DNA of 33,601 nt from a bacterium. Lineage in GTDB: Bacteria; Patescibacteriota; Patescibacteriia; Patescibacteriales; Patescibacteriaceae. Both the position numbers and the translations under genes were made by a program. This document shows positions 1 through 5,394 of this stretch, in pieces (the stretch's first letter is position 1; the number at the start of each line of letters is the position of its first letter). The notes under the pieces were generated by a model, which worked only from the letters and a program-made list of their open reading frames with translations, was not told where the DNA came from and searched no databases. The DNA lies in contig JAKAFD010000001.1 of assembly GCA_021818075.1 (NCBI GenBank), positions 1 to 33,601 on the forward strand, read 5' to 3'.

Positions 1-15
1 CTAATATTAATAATT

Positions 16-40
16 AAACCGCTAATTTTAGCGGTTTTTT
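16..40 (+). terminator. Rho-independent terminator
   Basis: Nine-base arms AAACCGCTA and TAGCGGTTT enclose a four-base loop and run into a T tract. It would end a plus-strand transcript entering from the left of the window. The next promoter starts only nine bases later. Confidence 0.8.
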
Positions 41-48
41 GTTATCCA

Positions 49-77
49 TTGACATTTAATATTAAATATGTTATTAT
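49..77 (+). promoter_or_regulatory. Sigma70-type promoter for 134-822
   Basis: A perfect TTGACA -35 box (49-54) is followed after 17 bases by TATTAT (72-77). It is well placed to transcribe the two-gene unit starting at 134, giving a leader of about 50 bases. Confidence 0.75.
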
Positions 78-133
78 ATTAGCAATCTTAAATTAAAAAT
101 GTATTATTAAAAACTTAATAAAAAGGAGAGAAA

Positions 134-511
134 ATGGCAGATGAAAAACGCCTGGATTTAGGTTTGGTCGGTAATTGCATAAAAGTAATTATGACCAAGG
201 CTGATCCGGTTGAAGCAGAGCAAATGAAAATATGCTTAATTCAGATGTATAATTTGGAAGAAAACAAAGTAGTTTTCTGGACCAAATTTATGAATCTGTT
301 AGCCAGGGCTTATAAATCAACTACCGACCCGTCAGCTAAGTATTTATTGGGGGAAGCATACAAGTTGGCTGATACCAATGCTAAGGTTTTGAGATGGCAA
401 GAGTTAGGAAATTTCAAACAAGCTTATGCCGAGCAATCTAAAGCTAAGGGTCAGATATTTGATAAGCCGGATATCAACCCGAGCAAAAGGGACAGCGCAT
501 GCTGGAATTAA
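134..511 (+). CDS. Orphan protein of unknown function, 125 aa
   Basis: I do not recognise this protein. It is soluble-looking, with no signal peptide or membrane segment, and appears mostly helical; a charged, Lys-rich C-terminus (residues 95-125) ends in Cys-Trp-Asn. The ATG at 134 is preceded by a good ribosome binding site (GGAG at 124-127), which fixes the start. It is the first gene of a two-gene unit driven by the promoter at 49-77, and its last 13 bases overlap the next gene, which suggests translational coupling and possibly a joint function. Nothing in the sequence assigns an activity. Confidence 0.75.
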   Translation: MADEKRLDLGLVGNCIKVIMTKADPVEAEQMKICLIQMYNLEENKVVFWTKFMNLLARAYKSTTDPSAKYLLGEAYKLADTNAKVLRWQELGNFKQAYAEQSKAKGQIFDKPDINPSKRDSACWN

Positions 512-822
512 CCTTTTGTTTAAAACAGGTGATTGACGCAATGAACCCAAGAGAGCAGTTTGAGATTATTTCTTTGGGACACACCATTAAGCGCTGGCAC
601 CGGCATGGTCGCGATACCAGACGGGTGATAGTGGTGTTTTTACAATCGGCGTTAACGGCCGCCAAAAATTCGCCAGCCGAGTCCTTGCTAAGCCGGACTT
701 ACGAGCAGGTGAGTGAAGAGTCGTCAGCGGAATTTGCCGAAGCTATCGTCGGTTTAATGAATCAATATTGTTTGAGAAAATATTATTCCAGCAATATTGT
801 CATTAACCAAACTAGAGACTAA
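499..822 (+). CDS. Orphan protein of unknown function, 107 aa
   Basis: Unrecognised cytoplasmic-looking protein. The start at 499 overlaps the end of the preceding gene by 13 bases and has AAAGGGA a few bases upstream, so it was preferred over the ATG at 541. The protein has a basic stretch near residues 33-47 (KRWHRHGRDTRR) that could contact nucleic acid, followed by a short hydrophobic segment (VIVVFLQSAL); the rest looks helical. A strong terminator follows 14 bases after the stop, so the pair forms a complete small operon. No family assignment is possible. Confidence 0.72.
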   Translation: MLELTFCLKQVIDAMNPREQFEIISLGHTIKRWHRHGRDTRRVIVVFLQSALTAAKNSPAESLLSRTYEQVSEESSAEFAEAIVGLMNQYCLRKYYSSNIVINQTRD

Positions 823-835
823 TTGTAATTTTAAA

Positions 836-865
836 AAAAGGGAGTAGCAATACTCCTTTTTATTT
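836..865 (+). terminator. Rho-independent terminator
   Basis: GGGAGTA (840-846) pairs with TACTCCT (851-857) around a GCAA loop, extended by A/T pairs and followed by a T-rich tract. The T tract runs directly into the TTGACA box of the next promoter. The same hairpin design recurs after the genes at 1300 and 1737. Confidence 0.88.
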
Positions 866-895
866 TTGACAAAAAATTTAATAGGGGATTATAAT
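866..895 (+). promoter_or_regulatory. Promoter of cassette 1
   Basis: Perfect TTGACA (866-871) and perfect TATAAT (890-895) are 18 bases apart. The spacer contains AATAGGGGAT, which is repeated in the spacers of the next two promoters. Confidence 0.85.
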
Positions 896-943
896 TAAAG
901 CAAAAGGTAAATAATTTTGTTCATTTAAATTTCCGGGTGACTT

Positions 944-1192
944 ATGCGAGAAGAAAAAGACCAACGCCAACAAAGAAAAACCCTGGTGTATTCACTGATA
1001 AGTTTACTCCTTGGCTACCTGTTAATCTGGGAAGGAGGCAGCTGGCTTTTCAGTAAAGGCGGCTTTATCTATGTAACGCCATACTTCGCTGTATTGACAG
1101 CTATTTTTGCCAATTTGGATTACGATAAGATAATAGTTACTGCGAAAAAAGTGGCGGGCAAGCTGTTCAGTTGGAATGAGATTAAAATTTAA
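944..1192 (+). CDS. Small two-helix membrane protein (cassette 1), 82 aa
   Basis: The protein has a charged N-terminus (residues 1-12), a first hydrophobic segment at about 14-36 (LVYSLISLLLGYLLIW), a second at about 42-57 (FIYVTPYFAVLTAIFA) and a basic cytoplasmic tail. No family is recognised. It is the sole gene between its own promoter (866-895) and terminator (1193-1226). Size and topology match the proteins of the next two cassettes, although its tail lacks their shared IIDNK motif. Start ATG follows CCGGGTGAC, a modest ribosome binding site. Confidence 0.72.
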   Translation: MREEKDQRQQRKTLVYSLISLLLGYLLIWEGGSWLFSKGGFIYVTPYFAVLTAIFANLDYDKIIVTAKKVAGKLFSWNEIKI

Positions 1193-1226
1193 AAAAGAGG
1201 CGACATAAGTTGCCTCTTTTATCTTT
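1193..1226 (+). terminator. Rho-independent terminator of cassette 1
   Basis: AAAAGAGGCGAC (1193-1204) pairs with GTTGCCTCTTTT (1209-1220) around ATAA; the stem starts immediately after the stop codon at 1190-1192. A T-rich tract leads straight into the next -35 box. Confidence 0.9.
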
Positions 1227-1255
1227 TTGACAAAAAAATAAATAGGGGATAGGAT
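1227..1255 (+). promoter_or_regulatory. Promoter of cassette 2
   Basis: TTGACA (1227-1232), 17-base spacer containing AATAGGGGAT, then TAGGAT (1250-1255). It abuts the terminator of the previous cassette. Confidence 0.8.
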
Positions 1256-1260
1256 AAAGG

Positions 1261-1288
1261 CAAATAAAATATTATTGAACCTTTAAAA
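1261..1288 (+). promoter_or_regulatory. Conserved 5' leader, copy 1
   Basis: A 28-base leader that is identical, base for base, to 1709-1736 ahead of the next cassette. It contains ATTGAACCTTTAAAA and lies directly upstream of a GGGGG ribosome binding site. A related leader (TTGTACCTTTAAAATGG) precedes the gene at 23132. The CCTTT could pair weakly with the downstream G-run. Confidence 0.7.
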
Positions 1289-1299
1289 CCGGGGGATTT

Positions 1300-1629
1300 A
1301 TGAAATATTATCTCATTGAGGACCAAAAACAGCAAAAGCGATTTTTTGTGTTTGAGGGAAGAAGTAGAGACATGGTTATTAGCGCCAAGCTGGTAATGAT
1401 TGCCAGTGTCATTATTTTTGCGGGGAGTATTATTGGTTGTTTCATAATACCATGGGGCGGTGTTAGAGAGTTTTTTATTGTCTATGGTGTATCACTTATA
1501 TTTGTTACGGCACTATTTTTCTATGGTATACATAGAAGCGTATTTCGAAAATTTTCTAAGGTCGGCACTCAAGAGATTATTGACAACAAAGAAATTATTA
1601 ATGGAACCCAAGAAATTAATAGCAATTAG
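1300..1629 (+). CDS. Small two-helix membrane protein (cassette 2), 109 aa
   Basis: Two hydrophobic segments are visible, about residues 27-50 (ISAKLVMIASVIIFAGSIIG) and 58-80 (FFIVYGVSLIFVTALFFYG), followed by a basic stretch and a polar C-terminal tail. The tail motif EIIDNKEIINGTQEIN is closely matched by the tail of the protein at 1737-2048, so the two are paralogues. No known family is recognised. The gene stands alone between its own promoter (1227) and terminator (1646), with a GGGGG ribosome binding site before the ATG. Small two-helix proteins can be holins, immunity proteins or stress peptides, but nothing here decides between these. Confidence 0.75.
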   Translation: MKYYLIEDQKQQKRFFVFEGRSRDMVISAKLVMIASVIIFAGSIIGCFIIPWGGVREFFIVYGVSLIFVTALFFYGIHRSVFRKFSKVGTQEIIDNKEIINGTQEINSN

Positions 1630-1645
1630 CGGTAAAAAATTAACA

Positions 1646-1674
1646 GGGGAGTAGCAATGCTCCTCTTTTTATTT
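1646..1674 (+). terminator. Rho-independent terminator of cassette 2
   Basis: GGGGAGTA (1646-1653) pairs with TGCTCCTC (1658-1665) around GCAA, then a T tract. The sequence is nearly identical to the hairpins at 840-857 and 2063-2082, and it abuts the next TTGACA. Confidence 0.88.
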
Positions 1675-1703
1675 TTGACAAACCAGATAATAGGGGATAA
1701 GAT
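1675..1703 (+). promoter_or_regulatory. Promoter of cassette 3
   Basis: TTGACA (1675-1680), 17-base spacer with ATAGGGGAT, then TAAGAT (1698-1703). Confidence 0.8.
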
Positions 1704-1708
1704 AAAAG

Positions 1709-1736
1709 CAAATAAAATATTATTGAACCTTTAAAA
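1709..1736 (+). promoter_or_regulatory. Conserved 5' leader, copy 2
   Basis: Identical over 28 bases to 1261-1288. It ends at the base before the ATG-like start region, with GGGGGCGG as the ribosome binding site overlapping the annotated start at 1737. Confidence 0.7.
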
Positions 1737-2048
1737 ATGGGGGCGGTTATGAAGAGAGAAACATTAGGCGAGATCGCTGTAGCGGCTTGGTTTCTTGGCA
1801 TGCTTACAACTGCTGTTGGCGGGGCGATTATTTTAAGTTTTTTAGTGGGAGACAATAAGTCTTTGCCAGACACCATAGTTTTCCTATGGCCATTGGCAGT
1901 AGTTGCCGCAAGTTGTTTATGGTTTGTATTCAAATTTAAGAAAACCGTAACAAAGTTATCAAAAAGATTTTGCAAGGATGATGTTCAGAAAATTATTGAT
2001 AATAAAAAAATTATTATTAAAACTCAGGAACATATCAATGTCAATTAA
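1737..2048 (+). CDS. Small two-helix membrane protein (cassette 3), 103 aa
   Basis: Paralogue of the cassette 2 protein: two hydrophobic segments (about residues 12-38 and 47-66), then a basic stretch and a C-terminal tail KIIDNKKIIIKTQEHIN that matches the tail at 1300-1629. The ATG at 1737 lies in front of the GGGGGCGG run, so the true start is more likely the second Met (ATG at 1749), which has that G-run just upstream; this would give 99 residues beginning MKRETLGEI. Flanked by its own promoter and terminator. Function unknown; probably a small inner-membrane protein. Confidence 0.73.
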   Translation: MGAVMKRETLGEIAVAAWFLGMLTTAVGGAIILSFLVGDNKSLPDTIVFLWPLAVVAASCLWFVFKFKKTVTKLSKRFCKDDVQKIIDNKKIIIKTQEHINVN

Positions 2049-2062
2049 CGGTAAAATTAACA

Positions 2063-2094
2063 GGGGAGTAGTAATACTCCTCTTTTTATTTTTT
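2063..2094 (+). terminator. Rho-independent terminator of cassette 3
   Basis: GGGGAGTA (2063-2070) pairs with TACTCCTC (2075-2082) around GTAA, followed by a T tract. It is the last of the copied hairpins; no promoter follows it. Confidence 0.88.
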
Positions 2095-2205
2095 AAAAAT
2101 CGCCTCAGTGCCCCCTCACTACCCTATTACCGCGCCGCAGAGGAGAGGGGGAAAAGAAATATTGGCAGGTAATAGATGCGCTTAAGCGAGGAGAAAAAAT
2201 TTTTA
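2095..2205. other. Gene-free stretch
   Basis: No convincing gene. It contains a GC-rich stretch of C-runs and GAGGAGAGGGGG (2141-2153) that resembles debris of the CCCTCTCC-type palindromic repeat seen at 9591, 10141 and 23524, and a small palindrome GCGCTTAAGCG (2178-2188). No promoter was found. Confidence 0.4.
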
Positions 2206-2237
2206 TTAAAAAAACAAAAAAGAGGGTAGTGCCCTCA
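2206..2237 (-). terminator. Second minus-strand terminator
   Basis: Read on the minus strand, GAGGG and CCCTC (2232-2236 and 2222-2226) close a five-base loop and are followed by a long T tract (TTTTTTGTTTTTTT). It probably backs up the terminator at 2315-2353 and separates the minus-strand operon from the plus-strand cassettes. Confidence 0.7.
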
Positions 2238-2314
2238 AGTGTAAAGAGAAAAAACAATGCGTCGCACAATATAACTTAAACGACACTAAGGCTCAAGGTA
2301 TTGGCATTCAGCTA

Positions 2315-2353
2315 TTAAAATAAAAAAACCGAACTATTGCCTAATATAGCCCG
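2315..2353 (-). terminator. Terminator of the serS-ftsQ operon
   Basis: On the minus strand CGGGCTAT pairs with ATAGTTCG (with G-U pairs) around eight bases and is followed by GTTTTTTTATTTT. It lies 27 bases after the stop of the small gene at 2380-2550, which supports that gene being the last of the operon. Confidence 0.75.
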
Positions 2354-2379
2354 ATTTTCTCCCTTAATCGAACTTTACC

Positions 2380-2550
2380 CTACGGCCTAAGTCCTCCGAT
2401 AAGGTTCTTGATGCTCATACCGGCAATTTTTATCTCCGGCGTAAACAATAATCCGATTTTTATGCCCAGCAAAAAAAATCCTATTATGGTAACGCAAAAC
2501 ACCAAAAATGTGATAAAGAAGATTAACTTAAAGACTTTTTCTTGGTCCAT
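2380..2550 (-). CDS. Short membrane protein, 56 aa
   Basis: A short minus-strand frame starting MDQEKVFKLIFFITF, with one long hydrophobic segment (about residues 7-36, rich in Phe, Ile, Leu) and ending GGLRP. A possible ribosome binding site GGGGAG lies about 15-20 bases upstream. The first terminator is 27 bases after its stop, so it sits exactly where a last operon gene should. It follows ftsQ by about 56 bases; a divisome- or envelope-related role is only guilt by association. A chance frame cannot be excluded because it is short. Confidence 0.6.
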   Translation of the reverse strand: MDQEKVFKLIFFITFLVFCVTIIGFFLLGIKIGLLFTPEIKIAGMSIKNLIGGLRP

Positions 2551-2563
2551 ATTTTAGTTTAGC

Positions 2564-2581
2564 CTCTCCCCTTGGGGAGTC
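2564..2581. repeat. Palindromic repeat fragment, family A
   Basis: CTCCCC TT GGGGAG is a short perfect palindrome between ftsQ and the 56-residue gene. It resembles the stem of the larger elements at 9591-9634 and 23524-23560. Confidence 0.5.
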
Positions 2582-2606
2582 GGACATAGTTATGTGTCGC
2601 AAAATA

Positions 2607-3425
2607 TTATTGATAAAAAATTCTGTCGCCGTATCTTAAATCAATATATTGTTTGGAGTTGAAGACCTTGCCGTCGCTTAACTCCAGGCGCCGCAGAGTC
2701 TCGAGCTTCAGGAGCTGTTTGGTAACTGGGTCCTCGGTGTTGAATTTAATGACCGGGCCGTTTGTTATTTGAATTTTTACCGTATTCAGTTCATCATCAA
2801 TAAAAATCTCCCTGTCCGTTAAACCTTTAATTTGTTCGCTAAAAGCGCGATTAAGGTCATTAGCGAAGGTTAAGTACTTCTCTTCAATGTTAATTCGTCT
2901 CCCCTCTCGCCTGGCGCGGCCGCGGTTGTAAACCAGCGTGACATTCTCGGCCACTTCAATTTTTTCAAAAATAATATCGCCCTGATAATTAACATAATAA
3001 AAATGATTGTCTTCTTGCCAGATTAAGCCGTAGTTTTGTTCCTGGAAGCTAATCATCAGAGTGTGCGGCAGGCGGATTTTGATTTTTAAATTGCTTAAAT
3101 AATATTTATCATTAATGGCGGCCAGTAAGCTTTTTTTATCAAATAACAGCAGGTTATCGGCTGGCAGCAGCTTGCTTTGATGCGCCGTTTGCCAGGCCAT
3201 ATCAATTAAATCTTGGGTGGCAAAGTTTTTGGCATCGCTCGTCATAACTCTTTCTAACCGGAAACTGGAAGAAATAAACAGCCAATAACCCAGACCGCCA
3301 AAAATCACTAACCATAAAATGCCCCAGGCATAAAACTTTTTTGAGCGGCTCGGACGCTGTCTGCCGGTCCGGCTTTGGTGGTAGGCTTTTGTCCTAACAG
3401 CGTGCCTGGGGCGATATTGATACAT
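2607..3425 (-). CDS. ftsQ: Cell division protein FtsQ-like
   Basis: FtsQ/DivIB is a bitopic membrane protein that links FtsB/FtsL and the septal synthase FtsW-FtsI during division. The sequence has a basic cytoplasmic N-terminus (1-30), one membrane helix (about 32-53), a POTRA-like segment starting FRLERV (about 56-125) and a beta-rich extracytoplasmic part ending YIDLRYGDRIFYQ, the usual FtsQ C-terminal signature. At 272 residues the length is normal. AAGGAGG lies very close (two bases) to the ATG, an unusually tight spacing. It starts seven bases after serS, so the two are co-transcribed; the minus-strand gene at 2380 follows. FtsA and FtsZ are not in the window. Confidence 0.85.
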   Translation of the reverse strand: MYQYRPRHAVRTKAYHQSRTGRQRPSRSKKFYAWGILWLVIFGGLGYWLFISSSFRLERVMTSDAKNFATQDLIDMAWQTAHQSKLLPADNLLLFDKKSLLAAINDKYYLSNLKIKIRLPHTLMISFQEQNYGLIWQEDNHFYYVNYQGDIIFEKIEVAENVTLVYNRGRARREGRRINIEEKYLTFANDLNRAFSEQIKGLTDREIFIDDELNTVKIQITNGPVIKFNTEDPVTKQLLKLETLRRLELSDGKVFNSKQYIDLRYGDRIFYQ

Positions 3426-3432
3426 AACCTCC

Positions 3433-4695
3433 TTATTTTATAACTTTAAAATCCAAATACTTTCTTAAAACTTTCGGCATCTTAATGCTGCCGTCGGCTT
3501 GCTGGTAATTTTCCAAAATCGCCACCAAGGCGCGCGCTGTGGCCACGCCGGTACCGTTTAGGGTATGGACCAGCGCCTTATCGCCCTTATCATCACTAAA
3601 ACGGATATTAAGGCCTCTAGCCTGGTAATCAGTGCAGTTAGAGCAAGAAGTCACCTCGGCCCAGTCGCCCAGCTGGCCATTTTTGTTGGGCTTGGCCGGC
3701 AGCCAGGCTTCCAAGTCAAAGGTCCGGCTGGCTGGATTGCCTAAATCGGCCGTGCCGTGGTCAATAACGCGGCAAGGAATTTTCAGGCCCTGCCAAATTT
3801 CTTCTTCAATTTTTAATAATTCATAATGATAAACTTCGCTGTCGGCCGGCCGGGCGAAAATAAACATTTCCACTTTATTAAATTGGTGTACGCGAAACAG
3901 TCCTTTGGAAAATTTGGAATAACTGCCGGCTTCAGTCCTGAAGCACGGCGTCAGAGCGGCATAACGCAGCGGTAAAGTTTTTCCGGCTAAGATTTCGTCG
4001 GCATGATAAGCGCCTAAAGTAATCTCGGCCGTGCCGATTAAACTTAAATTATCGTTGGCAATATTGTAAACTTGCGTAGATTCGCCGCGCGGATTAAAGC
4101 CCATCTCCTCAATCAGCTGGCTGGAAGCCAAATAAGGCGTAGCCAGTAATTGATAACCGTGTTTTTTAATAATATCTAAAGCATAGGCGGTTAAAGCTTG
4201 CTCCAGCTCCGCCAAACGGCCTTTTAAGTAATAAAATTTGGCGCCGGATACTTTGGCGGCGCGTTCCAAGTCAATCAAATCTAATTTTTGCGCCAATTCC
4301 AAATGGTCTTTAGGCGTAAAATTAAACTTGGTCGGCTGGCCGAATTGTTCCATCACTCGATTATCATCTTCATCGGCGCTGATTTTAACATCCGGGTGCG
4401 TTAAGTTGGGCACCGCCAAGAGCAAGGACTTCAAAGTCTCTTCCAAAGACCGCAACTCCCCTTCTTTGACCTGAATTTTGTCGCCCAACTCTTTCATTTT
4501 GGCAATTTCTTCATCGGTCGGTTTGCTTTTGGATTTCTGATTGCGCTCCCCTCTTAAGGCTTGAACCTCGGCCATCAACCGGCGTTTGTTGTCGTCCAAT
4601 TCCAATAATTTATCAATATCCACCCTCGCCTGCCGGTTGGCGCAGTTGGTTTTCACCTCCTCCTTGTGCTCGCGGATGAATTTAATATCCAGCAT
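3433..4695 (-). CDS. serS: Seryl-tRNA synthetase
   Basis: Charges tRNA-Ser with serine using ATP in the cytoplasm. MLDIKFIREH opens the usual N-terminal coiled-coil arm (about residues 1-110) that contacts the long variable arm of tRNA-Ser; the class II core follows, with the TAEIT serine-site segment (about 222), motif 2 around FRTEAGSYSK and LFRVHQFNKVEMF (about 252-278), and motif 3 around NGTGVATARALVAILE (about 380-395). The 420-residue length is typical. It lies in a tight operon: 8 bases after the 206-residue protein and 7 bases before ftsQ. No T-box-like leader was seen. All key motifs look intact. Confidence 0.97.
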   Translation of the reverse strand: MLDIKFIREHKEEVKTNCANRQARVDIDKLLELDDNKRRLMAEVQALRGERNQKSKSKPTDEEIAKMKELGDKIQVKEGELRSLEETLKSLLLAVPNLTHPDVKISADEDDNRVMEQFGQPTKFNFTPKDHLELAQKLDLIDLERAAKVSGAKFYYLKGRLAELEQALTAYALDIIKKHGYQLLATPYLASSQLIEEMGFNPRGESTQVYNIANDNLSLIGTAEITLGAYHADEILAGKTLPLRYAALTPCFRTEAGSYSKFSKGLFRVHQFNKVEMFIFARPADSEVYHYELLKIEEEIWQGLKIPCRVIDHGTADLGNPASRTFDLEAWLPAKPNKNGQLGDWAEVTSCSNCTDYQARGLNIRFSDDKGDKALVHTLNGTGVATARALVAILENYQQADGSIKMPKVLRKYLDFKVIK

Positions 4696-4703
4696 ATATT
4701 AAT

Positions 4704-5324
4704 TTAAAATTTTAAATTTTCCAGAATATCATTTATTTTATCGCCAATTTCGGAGTCGTCTCCGCCACAATAAGATTCAATTATCAAAGTTTTATTTTTT
4801 CCGAAAATAATGGCATTTTTATATCCGCACATCCCACCTTCGGTAAAAATAATAGCCTGATTACCGTTAACCAAAGTCTCTTTTATAATTCTATATATAC
4901 CGGTATCTCCCAAGAGACTATTTCTAAATTGTTGGTAATCTTTCTTTCCGTAGGCAATAATATTCCAATAATAGCCGCCCCCTCCTTCGCGAATTTGGCT
5001 GTCTCGTTGTCCTAAATCAATTCTCCATAGCCCAGCCTCTTCGCTAAAAGAAATATAACCATTATCACCAATAATATTTTTTTCAGTTACAACCGGTTCC
5101 GGCCAGGTAGAAGGGTAAGTGAAAGAAACGCCCAATTTATTATTTTGAAAAGATTTTTGTCCGTCTTTTGCCGGAGTTGGCGTTTGAGAAGCTGTCGGCG
5201 CCGTTTGTAAATTAGAGGGTTTGTTTACTTGATTTTTCGAATAAAACAGTAAAAGCCCCCAAGCGACAACTGCTATAGCCAATAAACAGACAATGATGTA
5301 AATTACCACATTTCTCCTCTTCAT
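4704..5324 (-). CDS. Membrane-anchored extracytoplasmic protein, unknown
   Basis: An N-terminal helix (about residues 6-28, VVIYIIVCLLAIAVVAWGLLL) is followed by a Thr/Pro/Gln-rich linker (about 35-55) and a globular domain of about 150 residues that begins with NNKLGVSFTYPSTWP. The FxYPxxW start resembles PsbP-like or lipoprotein-type beta domains common in this bacterial group, but I cannot assign a function. Two Cys residues (CGY, about 167, and YCGG, about 188) may form a disulfide. It is first in the operon with serS and ftsQ, eight bases upstream of serS. Confidence 0.7.
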   Translation of the reverse strand: MKRRNVVIYIIVCLLAIAVVAWGLLLFYSKNQVNKPSNLQTAPTASQTPTPAKDGQKSFQNNKLGVSFTYPSTWPEPVVTEKNIIGDNGYISFSEEAGLWRIDLGQRDSQIREGGGGYYWNIIAYGKKDYQQFRNSLLGDTGIYRIIKETLVNGNQAIIFTEGGMCGYKNAIIFGKNKTLIIESYCGGDDSEIGDKINDILENLKF

Positions 5325-5360
5325 AATTTTAAATAATTTCTTAAAATTTCTAAATTATTT

Positions 5361-5394
5361 CAATGTTGTTTGTTGTTTGCTATTTGTTGTTTGA
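5361..5394. repeat. Low-complexity GTTGTTT repeat
   Basis: Degenerate tandem TTGTTGTTTG units (GTTGTTTGTTGTTTG, then CTATTTGTTGTTTG) fill the gap between the lysS stop and the preceding intergenic sequence. It is not a CRISPR: the units are short, imperfect and unspaced. Confidence 0.6.

Noticed and set aside
2095..2380. Structured RNA such as tmRNA, RNase P RNA or SRP RNA
   Set aside because: None of the conserved core sequences of these RNAs was seen; the hairpins found are explained as terminators.
4696..4703. T-box or other riboswitch before serS or lysS
   Set aside because: serS has only an eight-base gap and lysS a short AT-rich leader; no specifier or T-box sequence is visible.
5361..5394. 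CRISPR-like tandem repeat
   Set aside because: Units are short, degenerate and without spacers; no cas genes in the window.
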